A DNA stretch of 43,632 nucleotides from Ignavibacteriota bacterium (GCA_013112585.1 JABFGH010000036.1:1-43632), one strand, 5' to 3'. Shown: positions 25,279 through 34,035, counted from the first letter of the stretch. Notes: generated from the letters alone by a model not told the origin. Program-made: numbers and translations.

Positions 25279-25536
25279 ATGATAAAATCAGTTGACATAA
25301 AAAGTGCAGCAACATTTGACAATAAAGTAGTACAGTTGATTGACTTAAAAAAAATCAATTTTATTTATGGTGCACACGGTTCTGCAAAGGCCACGATTTC
25401 AAACTTTATTTACGATAATTCAGATACAAAATTTGACGATTGTTCAATGGCTTGGTATAATGAGTTGCCATTAAATGTTTTAGTTTACAACACGAGGTTT
25501 CAAATGTTAAATTCAATAGTAACCTTTCTAACTTAA
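25279..25536 (+). pseudogene. N-terminal fragment of an AAA_13-like ATPase
   Basis: An 85-codon stub. KKINFIYGAHGSAKATISNFI corresponds to the start of AAA_13/RloC-like ATPases, in which the P-loop is normally GxNGSGKTT; here it reads GAHGSAKAT, with the second Gly and the Thr before the strand changed. LNVLVYNTRFQ matches the following conserved strand. The frame stops after 85 residues, while such proteins are several hundred residues long, and no continuation is seen before the next gene. It is therefore a dead remnant of a probable defence ATPase or anticodon-nuclease-type gene, lying at the start of the cassette that ends with the RhuM gene. Confidence 0.7.
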
Positions 25537-25601
25537 AGTACATTGATATTAAAATTAATGACCTTATTAAAAATTACATCTAAGATTAATGAATTAAGAA
25601 T

Positions 25602-26591
25602 ATGGAAGAAAATAAATCTCAAATAGTCATGTATCAAACTTCTGATGGACTAACAAAAATTGATGTTCGTTTAGAAAACGAAACTGTTTGGCTTACACAA
25701 GAGCAAATTGCACAACTTTTTGGCAAAGCCAAATCAACAATAAACGAGCATATAAAAAATGTTTTCAAAGAAGGTGAACTCGTAGAAAGCGAAGTTTCAC
25801 AGAAATTCGGAATTTCCGAATTTCAGCAAAAAGCACCAATTCATTATAATCTTGATGTTATTATTTCAGTTGGCTATCGAGTAAAATCTCCACAAGGTAC
25901 ACAATTTCGTATTTGGGCAACAAAACGCATACACGAATACATCGTTAAAGGTTTTACTATGGACGATGAACGCTTGAAACAACTCGGAGCACGTTCACGA
26001 TATTTTGAAGAACTTTTACAACGCATCAGAGACATACGAAGTAGTGAAAGAAATTTCTACCAGAAAGTAACAGATATATATGCCACAAGTATTGATTACA
26101 AAAAGGATGATGAGCAAACGAAACTATTTTTTGCTACTGTTCAAAATAAAATGCACTATGCTGTTCACGGGTTGACTGCAGCAGAAATGATTAAAAACAG
26201 AGTTGATGCATCCAAACCATTTCTTGGATTAACCAGCTTCAAAGGAAATTACATCACACAAAAAGATGTTGGGATTGCAAAAAACTATCTTTCAGAGGAT
26301 GAGCTTAAACAACTTAACTTAATTGTTACTCTATATCTTGATTTTGCTGAGTTACAGGCTACAAATGGACGATTAATGAAAATGAATGACTGGATTCAGA
26401 AATTAGATGACTTTCTCAAAATTAGTGAAAAAAAGTTATTGAAAAATGTGGGAACTGTAAGTCATAACCAAGCTATTGAAAAAGCAAATAATGAATACCA
26501 AAAATATAGAGAAACCGAGGATAAAAAATACATTTCGGACTTTGACAGAGAAATGAAAAAGTTAATAAAGGAAAATAAGAAGAAAAAGTAA
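25602..26591 (+). CDS. RhuM-family protein
   Basis: A 329-residue protein of the 'virulence RhuM' family. The N-terminal part is the typical DNA-binding-like domain (VRLENETVWLTQEQIAQLFG, then STINEHIKNVFKEGEL, then HYNLDVIISVGYRVKS, then FRIWATKRIHEYIVKGF). The central and C-terminal helical region (about 130-329) contains RSSERNFYQKVTDIYATSIDY. Relatives are carried on pathogenicity islands and near defence or toxin-antitoxin genes; the biochemical role is unknown. It appears complete, has the same orientation as the TIR gene and is followed immediately by an attC-like hairpin, consistent with a mobile cassette. Confidence 0.85.
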   Translation: MEENKSQIVMYQTSDGLTKIDVRLENETVWLTQEQIAQLFGKAKSTINEHIKNVFKEGELVESEVSQKFGISEFQQKAPIHYNLDVIISVGYRVKSPQGTQFRIWATKRIHEYIVKGFTMDDERLKQLGARSRYFEELLQRIRDIRSSERNFYQKVTDIYATSIDYKKDDEQTKLFFATVQNKMHYAVHGLTAAEMIKNRVDASKPFLGLTSFKGNYITQKDVGIAKNYLSEDELKQLNLIVTLYLDFAELQATNGRLMKMNDWIQKLDDFLKISEKKLLKNVGTVSHNQAIEKANNEYQKYRETEDKKYISDFDREMKKLIKENKKKK

Positions 26592-26681
26592 GCCAGCCCC
26601 AAAACCATACACATTTGCAATTCACACGAGCCAACGCACCAAACCAAAATTGCAAAAGAGTATGTCTTGCCGACGTTGAAC
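26591..26681 (+). repeat. attC-like site after the RhuM gene
   Basis: AGCCAGC (26591-26597) is followed by a bulged hairpin: CATAC/GTATG outside and TTTGCAATT (26614-26622) against AATTGCAAA (26648-26656) inside. The end box is GTTGAAC (26675-26681), which fits the integron R' consensus GTTRRRY. The first box differs by one base from AGCCAAC, the complement of GTTGGCT that opens this cassette at 25229. Length 91 bp. Confidence 0.55.
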
Positions 26682-26740
26682 ACAAATGAAAACTTTTTGC
26701 AAATTTGAAAAGTAAAAAGATTAAAAAGAGAAAAGCCAGT

Positions 26741-26783
26741 GCTTAACAATGTGTATAATTTATTGGGCAGAAGGTGGTTAAAT
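26741..26783 (+). repeat. Possible partial attC-like site
   Basis: GCTTAAC (26741-26747) fits RYYYAAC and pairs apart from two wobble-type changes with GTTGAAC(AC) at 26675. GTTAAAT (26777-26783) fits GTTRRRY, but the 43-bp interval lacks a clear stem. If real, 26675-26747 would be a tiny cassette without a gene. The rest of 26784-26905 has TATTGGG (26761-26767) facing CCCAATA further right and no coding sequence. Confidence 0.3.
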
Positions 26784-26905
26784 TAAAAGCGAGTACAATT
26801 AATAAACATATCAGCGGTTTGAAAATGAAATGCATTTTTAAATTCCCAACGCTTAATATACTCACCGCTACCCAATATTCAACAACTCTTTAACAATATC
26901 AAAAC

Positions 26906-27973
26906 TCAAATATGGGTCAGTACCCAAAGTTCTACTTCTTCTGCTGAACGCCAATGCCGATCTCGTTTTGTTTTACTCGAAGCAGCTTTTACTGATTTTT
27001 TAAAACATCTTTCTAATTGAAACCTGTTTCCTTCTTCTATTTCTTTTTCTATAGGATGTTCTGTTGTTAAACTGGTTATTTGAGCTAAGTTTGAAAATAT
27101 GAGTACCAGTTTCCCATCAGGTAAGAGTCTTTTTTTTGCCTCAGCGAAAAATTCCGGGAATAAGGTTTTATTGTAATAAATGTCGCTGTCAATGCTGCTC
27201 AGCCCATCAATTTCCGGAAGCCAGGGCGGATTAAACACAATCAACTCCGTCTGTTTTTCCCACTTACCAAAGAGATGTCCAAAATCCAGTTCAATCTTTC
27301 GAGAAAGCTTAGTTGTTCCCATAAATTCTATCAATCCAACAATTGCATTAGGATTTATGTCAGTTGCAAACACTTTTTGGAAATGGTGCTGTATCATTTG
27401 CAGGGAGAGTACACCACACCCAACTCCTATTTCTATAGCTGATTTCTTTAATCCTTTGTATCGCTTCAGCCAATTGTCAAAAAGCACTAAATGTTCAAAA
27501 CGTGTTGGAAAGTATGTTCCGTAGTAAGGGTGAATTTTATTGCGAAGCACAGGTATAGAAATCCCCTTTTGGTACCATTGCCAAGAACTATTCAATCCTT
27601 GTATTTGAGGAAAGGTCAGAAAGAAATGATTATTTTCCGGGTAAAACTTTTCTAACCAGCCAATACTCGGAGCTTTCTTTACACATAATTTTTGATCGAT
27701 AATTTCTAATAAAATTAGATTTGAAAGTTTATAGTATTCTGAACGATACTTAAGCTGCTCCTTAAAAGTTTTATTAGGTAATTTTAGTTTTAAATATTTG
27801 TGCAGATCATGTAGAAGAGATATTCCGTCATTATAAAATTCCGAGATTAGTATCGATTCACCTTCGTTTAAAGCCTCTATCGCAGATGCAGCCTCAGTAC
27901 CGCGTTTAAACGTTTTAATTTTTTTATCAATTTCAATAGGCTCCGGCTTGTTTACTTCGATGTCAGTAATCAT
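26906..27973 (-). CDS. Class I SAM-dependent methyltransferase
   Basis: A 355-residue protein with an SAM-binding Rossmann domain in its second half. Motif I is AIEIGVGCGVLSLQM (about 180-194), motif II VFATDINPNA (about 201-210), and the catalytic NPPW motif falls at about 248-251. NPPW occurs in HemK/PrmC- and RlmF/RsmC-type enzymes that methylate amide or amino nitrogens in protein or nucleic acid. The first 170 residues are a separate domain that I do not recognise. The target is unknown. It is convergent with the cassette region and probably marks the return to the ordinary chromosome. Confidence 0.8.
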   Translation of the reverse strand: MITDIEVNKPEPIEIDKKIKTFKRGTEAASAIEALNEGESILISEFYNDGISLLHDLHKYLKLKLPNKTFKEQLKYRSEYYKLSNLILLEIIDQKLCVKKAPSIGWLEKFYPENNHFFLTFPQIQGLNSSWQWYQKGISIPVLRNKIHPYYGTYFPTRFEHLVLFDNWLKRYKGLKKSAIEIGVGCGVLSLQMIQHHFQKVFATDINPNAIVGLIEFMGTTKLSRKIELDFGHLFGKWEKQTELIVFNPPWLPEIDGLSSIDSDIYYNKTLFPEFFAEAKKRLLPDGKLVLIFSNLAQITSLTTEHPIEKEIEEGNRFQLERCFKKSVKAASSKTKRDRHWRSAEEVELWVLTHI

Positions 27974-28353
27974 TGGTTATTTCCTTTTTCTGATAAGGTT
28001 TGTAATCCTTTCTGCTGTAATGTATGGATAAATATTCAAAGAACATTGGGTAACAACATTGTGCCCGTTCTGAAATATCGAATAGATATATTGAAAATGA
28101 AACAGAGCCAAAAAAAAAATATGCAGAATTAATTTATCATAAAATTTAACATCTGCCATTGCTGGGTGCAGATAAGGATTAAAAGCATTCCAAAATATTG
28201 AACTATCGTTTAAAACAAAATTGAAAAGGTTGACCTAGCAGGAAAACTTTAGAATCTTCTCACTGCAGTCTTTGCGTTTTTTATCTCTGCCCCCTCTGCG
28301 CGAAAAAGAAAAGCAGATCATATAAAATGTATCTCTAAGATATTTTGGTTGCC

Positions 28354-28521
28354 ATGAATCAAATTGCCGAATACATTTACAATCTTTCCTTTGATGATTT
28401 TAGGGAAGAGAATAAAACTGTTGAAAAAATGGGGGTTCAACTCCCGGTAAACTTTTGTTCAAAATTTTCTTTACTTAAGTTCAAATCTTCATACAATTTA
28501 CCTTTCTATTTTTTACCTTAG
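28354..28521 (+). other. Weak small open frame in a 581-bp gap
   Basis: The frame begins MNQIAEYIYNLSFDDFREE, looks protein-like for about 26 residues and then becomes a low-complexity Phe/Ser/Leu tail (55 codons in all). It may be a truncated gene or chance. The rest of 27974-28554 contains a CTCTGCGCG-type stretch near 28295-28305 that resembles dispersed intergenic repeats, and no RNA gene that I can support. Confidence 0.2.
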
Positions 28522-28554
28522 TGTTCATAATAATCACAAACTATCAAGCATTCA

Positions 28555-29610
28555 ATGTTTCTACTTATTTTCTATTTATTCCTTGCTCTATTCGTCTCAT
28601 TCCTCTGTTCGGTAATGGAGTCTGTACTTCTTTCAACTACAAAAACTTTTCTTAAAGTTAAACTGGATAAAGGTTTTACTGCTGCAAAGACTTTCATCAA
28701 ACTGAAAGAAAATATTGAAAGACCTTTAGCTGCAATACTTTCCTTAAATACCGTTGCACACACTGTTGGTGCCGCAGGAGTTGGGGCACAAGCCGCCAAG
28801 CTTTTTGGAGAATTTTATTTCGGTATAATCTCAGCAGTATTAACTTTGTTAATTCTAATTTTTTCTGAAATAATTCCTAAAACTATTGGCGCACGCTACT
28901 GGCGTAACCTTGCTCTTATCTCCGGAAAAATTATGCACGTGATGATTATTTTTACCTATCCCCTTGTTATTATGACTGAATATATTGCTAAAATTTTCGC
29001 AAAGAATCCGAATGAATTTTCCGTTAGCCGAAGTGAAATTTCGGCATTGGCAAACATCGGAACAAAAGAGGGAGTGTTTGAGGAAAAGGAGAATAAAATA
29101 ATCCAAAATTTAATTCACTTAAAAACAATAAAAGTTTCTCAAATAATGACACCGAGAATTGTTGTTAAAATCGCTGATGAAAATTTAACTGTGGATGAAT
29201 TTCTGCACGATAAAAATTTTCTTCATTTTTCCCGAGTTCCGGTTTACAGTGAAAATAAGGAAAACATTACCGGATATATTTTTCGCCAAACTGCATTTCA
29301 AAAAATTACGGAAAGTAAGGGAAATACAAGACTGAAAGAAATCGCCCGAGATATTGCTGTTGTTACCGAATTTCTGCCGGTCTTTGATTGCTGGGAAATT
29401 CTATTAAAGCGGAAGGAACACATTGCTCTTATTATTGATGAGTACGGCGGTATGGACGGGATTGTAACAATGGAAGATATAATTGAAACTTTACTCGGTA
29501 TCGAAATTGTTGATGAAGGCGATAGGGTTACGGATATGCAGCAATACGCTCGAAAAAAATGGAATGAGCGTAAAGCAAAATATGATTTTCTGAGTGACTC
29601 TGAGAAATGA
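28555..29610 (+). CDS. CNNM-domain/CBS-pair membrane protein
   Basis: A 351-residue inner-membrane protein of the CNNM/HlyC-CorC ('hemolysin-like') family, implicated in Mg2+ or Co2+ homeostasis. Hydrophobic helices at about 1-22, 58-80, 88-108 and 120-145 form the CNNM (DUF21) domain, with IFSEIIPKTIGARY as its signature. A CBS pair follows at about 195-330 (SQIMTPRIVVKIADENLTVDEF, then YGGMDGIVTMEDIIETLLG). The CorC_HlyC domain often found at the C-terminus is absent; the protein ends about 20 residues after the CBS pair. It starts at an ATG without a clear ribosome site and stands alone. Confidence 0.87.
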   Translation: MFLLIFYLFLALFVSFLCSVMESVLLSTTKTFLKVKLDKGFTAAKTFIKLKENIERPLAAILSLNTVAHTVGAAGVGAQAAKLFGEFYFGIISAVLTLLILIFSEIIPKTIGARYWRNLALISGKIMHVMIIFTYPLVIMTEYIAKIFAKNPNEFSVSRSEISALANIGTKEGVFEEKENKIIQNLIHLKTIKVSQIMTPRIVVKIADENLTVDEFLHDKNFLHFSRVPVYSENKENITGYIFRQTAFQKITESKGNTRLKEIARDIAVVTEFLPVFDCWEILLKRKEHIALIIDEYGGMDGIVTMEDIIETLLGIEIVDEGDRVTDMQQYARKKWNERKAKYDFLSDSEK

Positions 29611-29697
29611 TCATTCCTCAATTTAACCTTCAAATTTAATACAATTAAATTTATGAATATGTTGTTTTTATTCATCATTAAAGATATTTAGAACAGA

Positions 29698-29765
29698 TAA
29701 TGTTGGAACTTTACAACATTACAGCAAATAAAACTTGTAATAATTCGGATTTAATAATATATTTG
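29698..29765 (+). promoter_or_regulatory. hipBA promoter and candidate operator
   Basis: TTG (29735-29737) and TATATTTG (29758-29765) are 20 bases apart, the Bacteroidota -33/-7 arrangement. Upstream, TAATGTTG (29698-29705) pairs with CAACATTA (29714-29721) across eight bases and could be bound by the HipB-like repressor encoded next. The -7 octamer is identical to that of the AbiE-like operon. Confidence 0.5.
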
Positions 29766-29803
29766 TTGTGTAAAAACTACATTAAAAGCAATAAACAAGG
29801 TTA

Positions 29804-30148
29804 ATGATGAATACTTCCGACATTAGTATTAAAAGTGATGCAGCAATTCTTAAGAACATTGGCGAATTTATTAGGCATCATCGTCTAAGTCAAAATAAAA
29901 CTCAAAACAAGCTTGCCGAAGAAGCAGGCATCAACCGAACTACTTTGGTTGAATTTGAAAAAGGCAAACGCTCAAATACAATTACACTTATTCAATTACT
30001 TCGCGCGCTTGATAAACTATACGTTCTCGAAAACTTTGAAATTAAAGAACAAATTAGCCCGTTAAAATTGGCAAAGATCGAAAAGAAAAAAAGAAAACGA
30101 GCCTCCCGTGTTAGTGAAAAGAATGAACTTTACAATTCCGAGTGGTAA
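29804..30148 (+). CDS. hipB: HipB-like XRE-family antitoxin/regulator
   Basis: A 114-residue protein with an XRE helix-turn-helix at about 15-70 (IGEFIRHHRLSQNKTQNKLA, then EEAGINRTTLVEFEKGKRS). A short basic C-terminal tail (KIEKKKRKRASRV) follows. In HipBA modules this protein binds the kinase and the operator DNA. The stop codon overlaps the first ATG of the kinase gene by one base (TAATG), the usual coupling. There are two adjacent ATGs at the start; the first is given. Confidence 0.83.
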   Translation: MMNTSDISIKSDAAILKNIGEFIRHHRLSQNKTQNKLAEEAGINRTTLVEFEKGKRSNTITLIQLLRALDKLYVLENFEIKEQISPLKLAKIEKKKRKRASRVSEKNELYNSEW

Positions 30149-31443
30149 TGATAACTGCGGCGGAAATTAAAATATGGAATAAACCGGTCGGTGCAATTGC
30201 GTGGGATTCAACAAGCGAGATCGGCAGTTTTGAATTCTATCCTGAGTTTGAGCAGCATAATTGGAATTTAGCACCAATCAAGATGCCGATTAAAAATTCA
30301 GCAGGAAAAGTATTTTCATTTCCTGAACTACGAGGTACATCAACATTTAAAGGGCTGCCTGGATTAGTTGCAGATTTGCTGCCGGATAAATACGGCAATG
30401 CACTAATAAACACTTGGCTTACAAGACAGGGAAGACCAACAAACAGTTTAAATTCTGTTGAATTGCTTTGCTTTATTGGCATTCGCGGAATGGGTGCCAT
30501 AGAAGTAGAACCTGCTTTTCCAAAATCTGCTGCTAAATCAACCAATATCGAAATTGATAGTTTAATAAATGTCGCGAATAAAATACTTTCAGCAAGAAAT
30601 AATTTTTCTACAAATGTTGCCGGCAATGAAGAAAAGGCTTTGATAGATATTCTTAAAGTAGGAACATCAGCAGGCGGTGCCAGGGCAAAGGCAGTTATTG
30701 CCTACAATACAAAAACCGGTGAGGTAAGAAGCGGACAGACTAAAGTGCCAAAAGGATTTTCCCATTGGCTTATCAAATTTGACGGAGTAAGAGACAGTCA
30801 GTTTGGATCTTCCAGTGGTTACGGGCGGGTTGAAATGGCATATCACAAAATGGCAGTGGATGCCGGTATTGAAATGACCGAATGCAGATTGCTTGAAGAA
30901 AATAACCGTGCACATTTTATGACTCGGAGATTTGACCGTACTCCCGATAATGATAAAATTCATTTACAAAGTTTTTGCGCAATGCAGCATTATGATTTTA
31001 ATGAAGTTAATTTTTACAGTTACGAACAGCTTTTCGAAACAATGAGGATTTTGCTCCTCCCATATCCTCAAGCAGATCAGCTCTATAGAAGAATGGTGTT
31101 TAATGTAATGGCAAAAAATTGTGATGACCATACTAAAAATTTTGCATTCATGATGGATAAATCAAGTAAGTGGAGCCTCTCCCCCGCTTTTGATGTTTGC
31201 CATGCATACCGTCCTGGTAGTGAGTGGGTTAGTCAGCATGCATTAAGTGTTAACGGTAAAAGGAAAAATATAACAAAGGATGATTTGCTGGAAGTAGCGA
31301 TTCAAATGAACATCAAAAAACCAAAAATAATTATTGAGCAAATTTTTGATGTTGTTAGCAATTGGAAAGAATACGCTAAAGATTTTGATGTTGAATCAAA
31401 ATTAAAAAATGCAATATGGAAAACCTTTGAACTGAAATACTAA
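30148..31443 (+). CDS. hipA: HipA-like Ser/Thr kinase toxin
   Basis: A protein of 431 residues from the ATG at 30148. The N-terminal HipA_N domain (VGAIAWDSTSEIGSFEF, then LPGLVADLLPDKYGNALI) is followed by the kinase core. The ATP-binding loop is VGTSAGGARAKAVIAY. The catalytic loop is VFNVMAKNCDDHTKNFAFMM, with the Asp-Asp-His-x-Lys-Asn pattern of HipA, and LSPAFDV carries the metal-binding Asp. E. coli HipA phosphorylates glutamyl-tRNA synthetase and induces dormancy; the target here is unknown. All key residues are present. A GTG at 30142 would add two residues inside hipB and is not preferred. A strong hairpin follows the gene. Confidence 0.85.
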   Translation: MITAAEIKIWNKPVGAIAWDSTSEIGSFEFYPEFEQHNWNLAPIKMPIKNSAGKVFSFPELRGTSTFKGLPGLVADLLPDKYGNALINTWLTRQGRPTNSLNSVELLCFIGIRGMGAIEVEPAFPKSAAKSTNIEIDSLINVANKILSARNNFSTNVAGNEEKALIDILKVGTSAGGARAKAVIAYNTKTGEVRSGQTKVPKGFSHWLIKFDGVRDSQFGSSSGYGRVEMAYHKMAVDAGIEMTECRLLEENNRAHFMTRRFDRTPDNDKIHLQSFCAMQHYDFNEVNFYSYEQLFETMRILLLPYPQADQLYRRMVFNVMAKNCDDHTKNFAFMMDKSSKWSLSPAFDVCHAYRPGSEWVSQHALSVNGKRKNITKDDLLEVAIQMNIKKPKIIIEQIFDVVSNWKEYAKDFDVESKLKNAIWKTFELKY

Positions 31444-31468
31444 ACCGATGATGAAGATTACGAGTTAT

Positions 31469-31499
31469 AAATGAACCACCTATATCAGGTGGTTCATTT
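31469..31499. terminator. Bidirectional terminator between hipA and the TonB receptor gene
   Basis: AAATGAACCACCT (31469-31481) pairs perfectly with AGGTGGTTCATTT (31487-31499) around a five-base loop. The genes on both sides converge on it. The T runs are short (AAAT/ATTT flanks), but the 13-bp stem and the position fit a shared terminator. Confidence 0.7.
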
Positions 31500-31526
31500 G
31501 GTAAATAATAATCAATAATGTTAACT

Positions 31527-33689
31527 CTACAATTTTATTTTCACACCGCCGTTAATTATTCTCCCGTCAGTCGGTGCGTACAACTCTACAAAATTTGGTT
31601 CCGCTGAAGTACCCGTAAACATTGGACCATATTTAGATTGCCTAGTATCAAAAATATTTTCAAAGTTTATGTAAAGATTAATATTTCCAATTCTCTTTTC
31701 AATCATAATTCCATTGATCCAAAAATCAGTTACGGTTTTTCCATCACTTAATTTTTGCTTACCGGTATAATATGCCTCAAGTCCAATTCTCATACTTCCA
31801 TGCACTTCATATATAAGAACAATTCCCAACCGGTGTTTAGGCGTTAATGGAAATGTTGAAGAGGAATTATTTGAATGGGTTTTAACTTCTGTAAATGTAT
31901 AACCGGCAAAGAGTTTGTAGTGATCCAAAGAAAATTTAATATTTGTTTCAACTCCCTTAGTATCATTGTAGCCATCTAATGATTTAAATTCATACAAATT
32001 GTTTGCGGACTGAAATTCTAAATAGAGCGGATCAGAAATTCTTGTATAGAAAAATAAATTATTGATTGAGAAAACTAGTTTATCAAATAAAATTGTTGAA
32101 TAGTTTATATCATAGTTAAGTCCGTATGATTTTTCAGCATCTGTTTGGTCTTTATCAATTGGTAATATATTTCTGTAGGCAAGTTCATCAGATTTTTCTG
32201 TAAAGATAGTTGGAATTTTATAACCAAAACCTCCGCCAATTCTGCTTGTTACATTAGGTGAAATTTTCATTAGAAAATTTATTCGCGGTAAAGCAAACAG
32301 ACCATAATCATCATTGTAATCAATTCTTAACCCGGTCTCTAAAGAATAATTATTTGAAAGATCATATATGTTTTGAATAAATGATCCATACGTAATATCA
32401 GTAAATCCTTTATCTGTATTGGCATTACTGCGGTCATTAAATTTTTCCGTAGTCATATTTAATCCAAACTGCCACTCTCCATACTTTGTGGTGAATTTAT
32501 AAACTGCTTCGGAAAATGTAGAAAATTGCTCACCGCTGAACAAATAATTTGGGATACTTAACTTGCGATCAAAAAAGTTAATACTGTTTTTAATTGAGAA
32601 ATATTTTTCTCCCCCTGTGTAACTATACTTTGTTTGCAAAGAATACCGCTTACTAACATTCTTTTCAAAAAATAAATTCGGAGTATTAGAATTTTCAACC
32701 ACATCAAGATGACCGCCAATTCTATCTTCTGTGGAAAAGCTTCCGGCAACCTCTAAAGTTTTAGTTGAACCAAAATAAAAATAGAATTTTGGGTTGATTG
32801 TATAACGTTCAATTTCCGGAAGATCAGAAAATTCATCATCATTATTATCATATATTTTCTGTGTATTTCTCGTCGCCAAAAGCGTTATTCCATACTTATC
32901 AAATTGTTGAGAATAGAAACCGCTCAAATCTAAACCCAATGCAGATGTAAGATTTATTAAGAATGATATTTCTCTCTCCTCTTGAGGCACTTTACTTATT
33001 AAATTTATTAGTCCGGCGATAGCCCCGCCGCCGTATAGTGTTGAAGAACTTCCCTTTATAATTTCAATCTGCTTAAGGTCTAACGGCGGAATTTGAACTA
33101 GACTTAAACTGCCGGAAAAACCTCCATAAAGAGGATAGCCATCTTTTAATAGCTGAGTATATTTACCATCTAAGCCTTGTATTCTAAAAGTATTATTTGC
33201 ACTTGACGCAGATGTTTGCTGAACCTGGATACCGGTACTTTCATTTAACATCATAGAAATATTTGAAGGGTCCATACTAATTTTTTCATCAATCTCTTCA
33301 CCGGCAATTACTTCAACACGTGTGGCTTCATTCTCTATTGTTCTGGATGACCTGGTTGCATTAACAAATATTTCTTCCAGTTCCTCCGAATGTGTTTCCA
33401 TTTTAACAGAAATAAATTTTTCAGAATAGGGTAAATTTATTTCAATTACTAAATCTTCGTAGCCGACGTAAGAAAATTTAATTTCCATATTTCCGCTTGG
33501 AATATTCGTAAATATAAAATTTCCATCTTCATCTGTTGTGGTTCCAAAATTAGTCCCAACAATTATAATATTCACTCCAACCAGGCTTTCGCCCGAATCA
33601 TTATCTGCCACATTTCCACTAATATTATTTTGTGAATAAATAATTGAGCTAAGCATAAAAATGCTAAGCAGTAAAAACTTGCGAATCAT
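31527..33689 (-). CDS. TonB-dependent receptor with CarboxypepD_reg domain
   Basis: An outer-membrane receptor of 720 residues from the ATG at 33689. A signal peptide (IRKFLLLSIFMLSSIIYSQ) is followed by a carboxypeptidase-regulatory-like beta domain (about 20-105: ISGNVADNDSGESLVGVNII), a plug domain (about 115-230: FRIQGLDGKYTQLLKDGYPL, then IEIIKGSSSTLYGGGAIAGL) and a 22-strand barrel to the end. The length is in the usual range for siderophore- or metal-type receptors and shorter than most SusC proteins, and no SusD partner is present. The frame extends four codons upstream to 33701, but 33689 starts the signal peptide. Ligand not readable; the Cys-rich gene just upstream suggests a metal. 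Confidence 0.88.
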   Translation of the reverse strand: MIRKFLLLSIFMLSSIIYSQNNISGNVADNDSGESLVGVNIIIVGTNFGTTTDEDGNFIFTNIPSGNMEIKFSYVGYEDLVIEINLPYSEKFISVKMETHSEELEEIFVNATRSSRTIENEATRVEVIAGEEIDEKISMDPSNISMMLNESTGIQVQQTSASSANNTFRIQGLDGKYTQLLKDGYPLYGGFSGSLSLVQIPPLDLKQIEIIKGSSSTLYGGGAIAGLINLISKVPQEEREISFLINLTSALGLDLSGFYSQQFDKYGITLLATRNTQKIYDNNDDEFSDLPEIERYTINPKFYFYFGSTKTLEVAGSFSTEDRIGGHLDVVENSNTPNLFFEKNVSKRYSLQTKYSYTGGEKYFSIKNSINFFDRKLSIPNYLFSGEQFSTFSEAVYKFTTKYGEWQFGLNMTTEKFNDRSNANTDKGFTDITYGSFIQNIYDLSNNYSLETGLRIDYNDDYGLFALPRINFLMKISPNVTSRIGGGFGYKIPTIFTEKSDELAYRNILPIDKDQTDAEKSYGLNYDINYSTILFDKLVFSINNLFFYTRISDPLYLEFQSANNLYEFKSLDGYNDTKGVETNIKFSLDHYKLFAGYTFTEVKTHSNNSSSTFPLTPKHRLGIVLIYEVHGSMRIGLEAYYTGKQKLSDGKTVTDFWINGIMIEKRIGNINLYINFENIFDTRQSKYGPMFTGTSAEPNFVELYAPTDGRIINGGVKIKL

Positions 33690-33738
33690 AAAAAACTCCA
33701 ATATTAAATTTTAAGATTATTGTGTATTAGATTAAATC

Positions 33739-34035
33739 TTAAAAATTTGGCGGCTGCCATGGGAGAGATAAATAACCTGAAATGTTTTGATTTATATTTG
33801 AGTGGGGATGCACCATATTATTATCAACAACTTTAGTATTGTTGATTAAAATATTAATACTTATATGATTACAGCAATTGCAAAAACAATATTCGCTGCA
33901 GCAATCGTCAGTTTCAGATTGAGAGAGTTCAACAATTGTTGCCTGCGAGGTTGAACATTTATTAACCACTGAATTCTGACACGCAAATATTGAACCGGCA
34001 GATAATATGAATATTATTAATAATGCTGTTTTCAT
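33739..34035 (-). CDS. Small Cys-rich exported protein (DUF6660-like)
   Basis: A 98-residue protein with a signal peptide (MKTALLIIFILSAGSIFA) and a dense Cys/His cluster (DDCCSEYCFCNCCNH) in the middle, ending in LPWQPPNF. The Cys cluster and the final WQPP motif resemble the DUF6660 proteins that precede TonB receptors in Bacteroidota metal-resistance or metal-uptake loci. It may bind copper or another soft metal in the periplasm and hand it to, or sense it for, the receptor encoded 49 bases downstream on the same strand. The family assignment rests on motif resemblance only. Confidence 0.62.
   Translation of the reverse strand: MKTALLIIFILSAGSIFACQNSVVNKCSTSQATIVELSQSETDDCCSEYCFCNCCNHISINILINNTKVVDNNMVHPHSNINQNISGYLSLPWQPPNF

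Noticed and set aside
27977-28159. Sixty-codon minus-strand frame just before the methyltransferase gene
   Set aside because: It has low-complexity Phe/Ile/Tyr-rich content, no family and no ribosome site, and sits in AT-rich intergenic DNA.
28425-28450. GGGGGTTCAACTCCC, resembling a tRNA T arm
   Set aside because: No acceptor, D or anticodon arms can be built around it and no CCA-proximal pairing is seen.
30237-30626. Open frame of 129 codons on the minus strand
   Set aside because: It is antisense to hipA and not protein-like.
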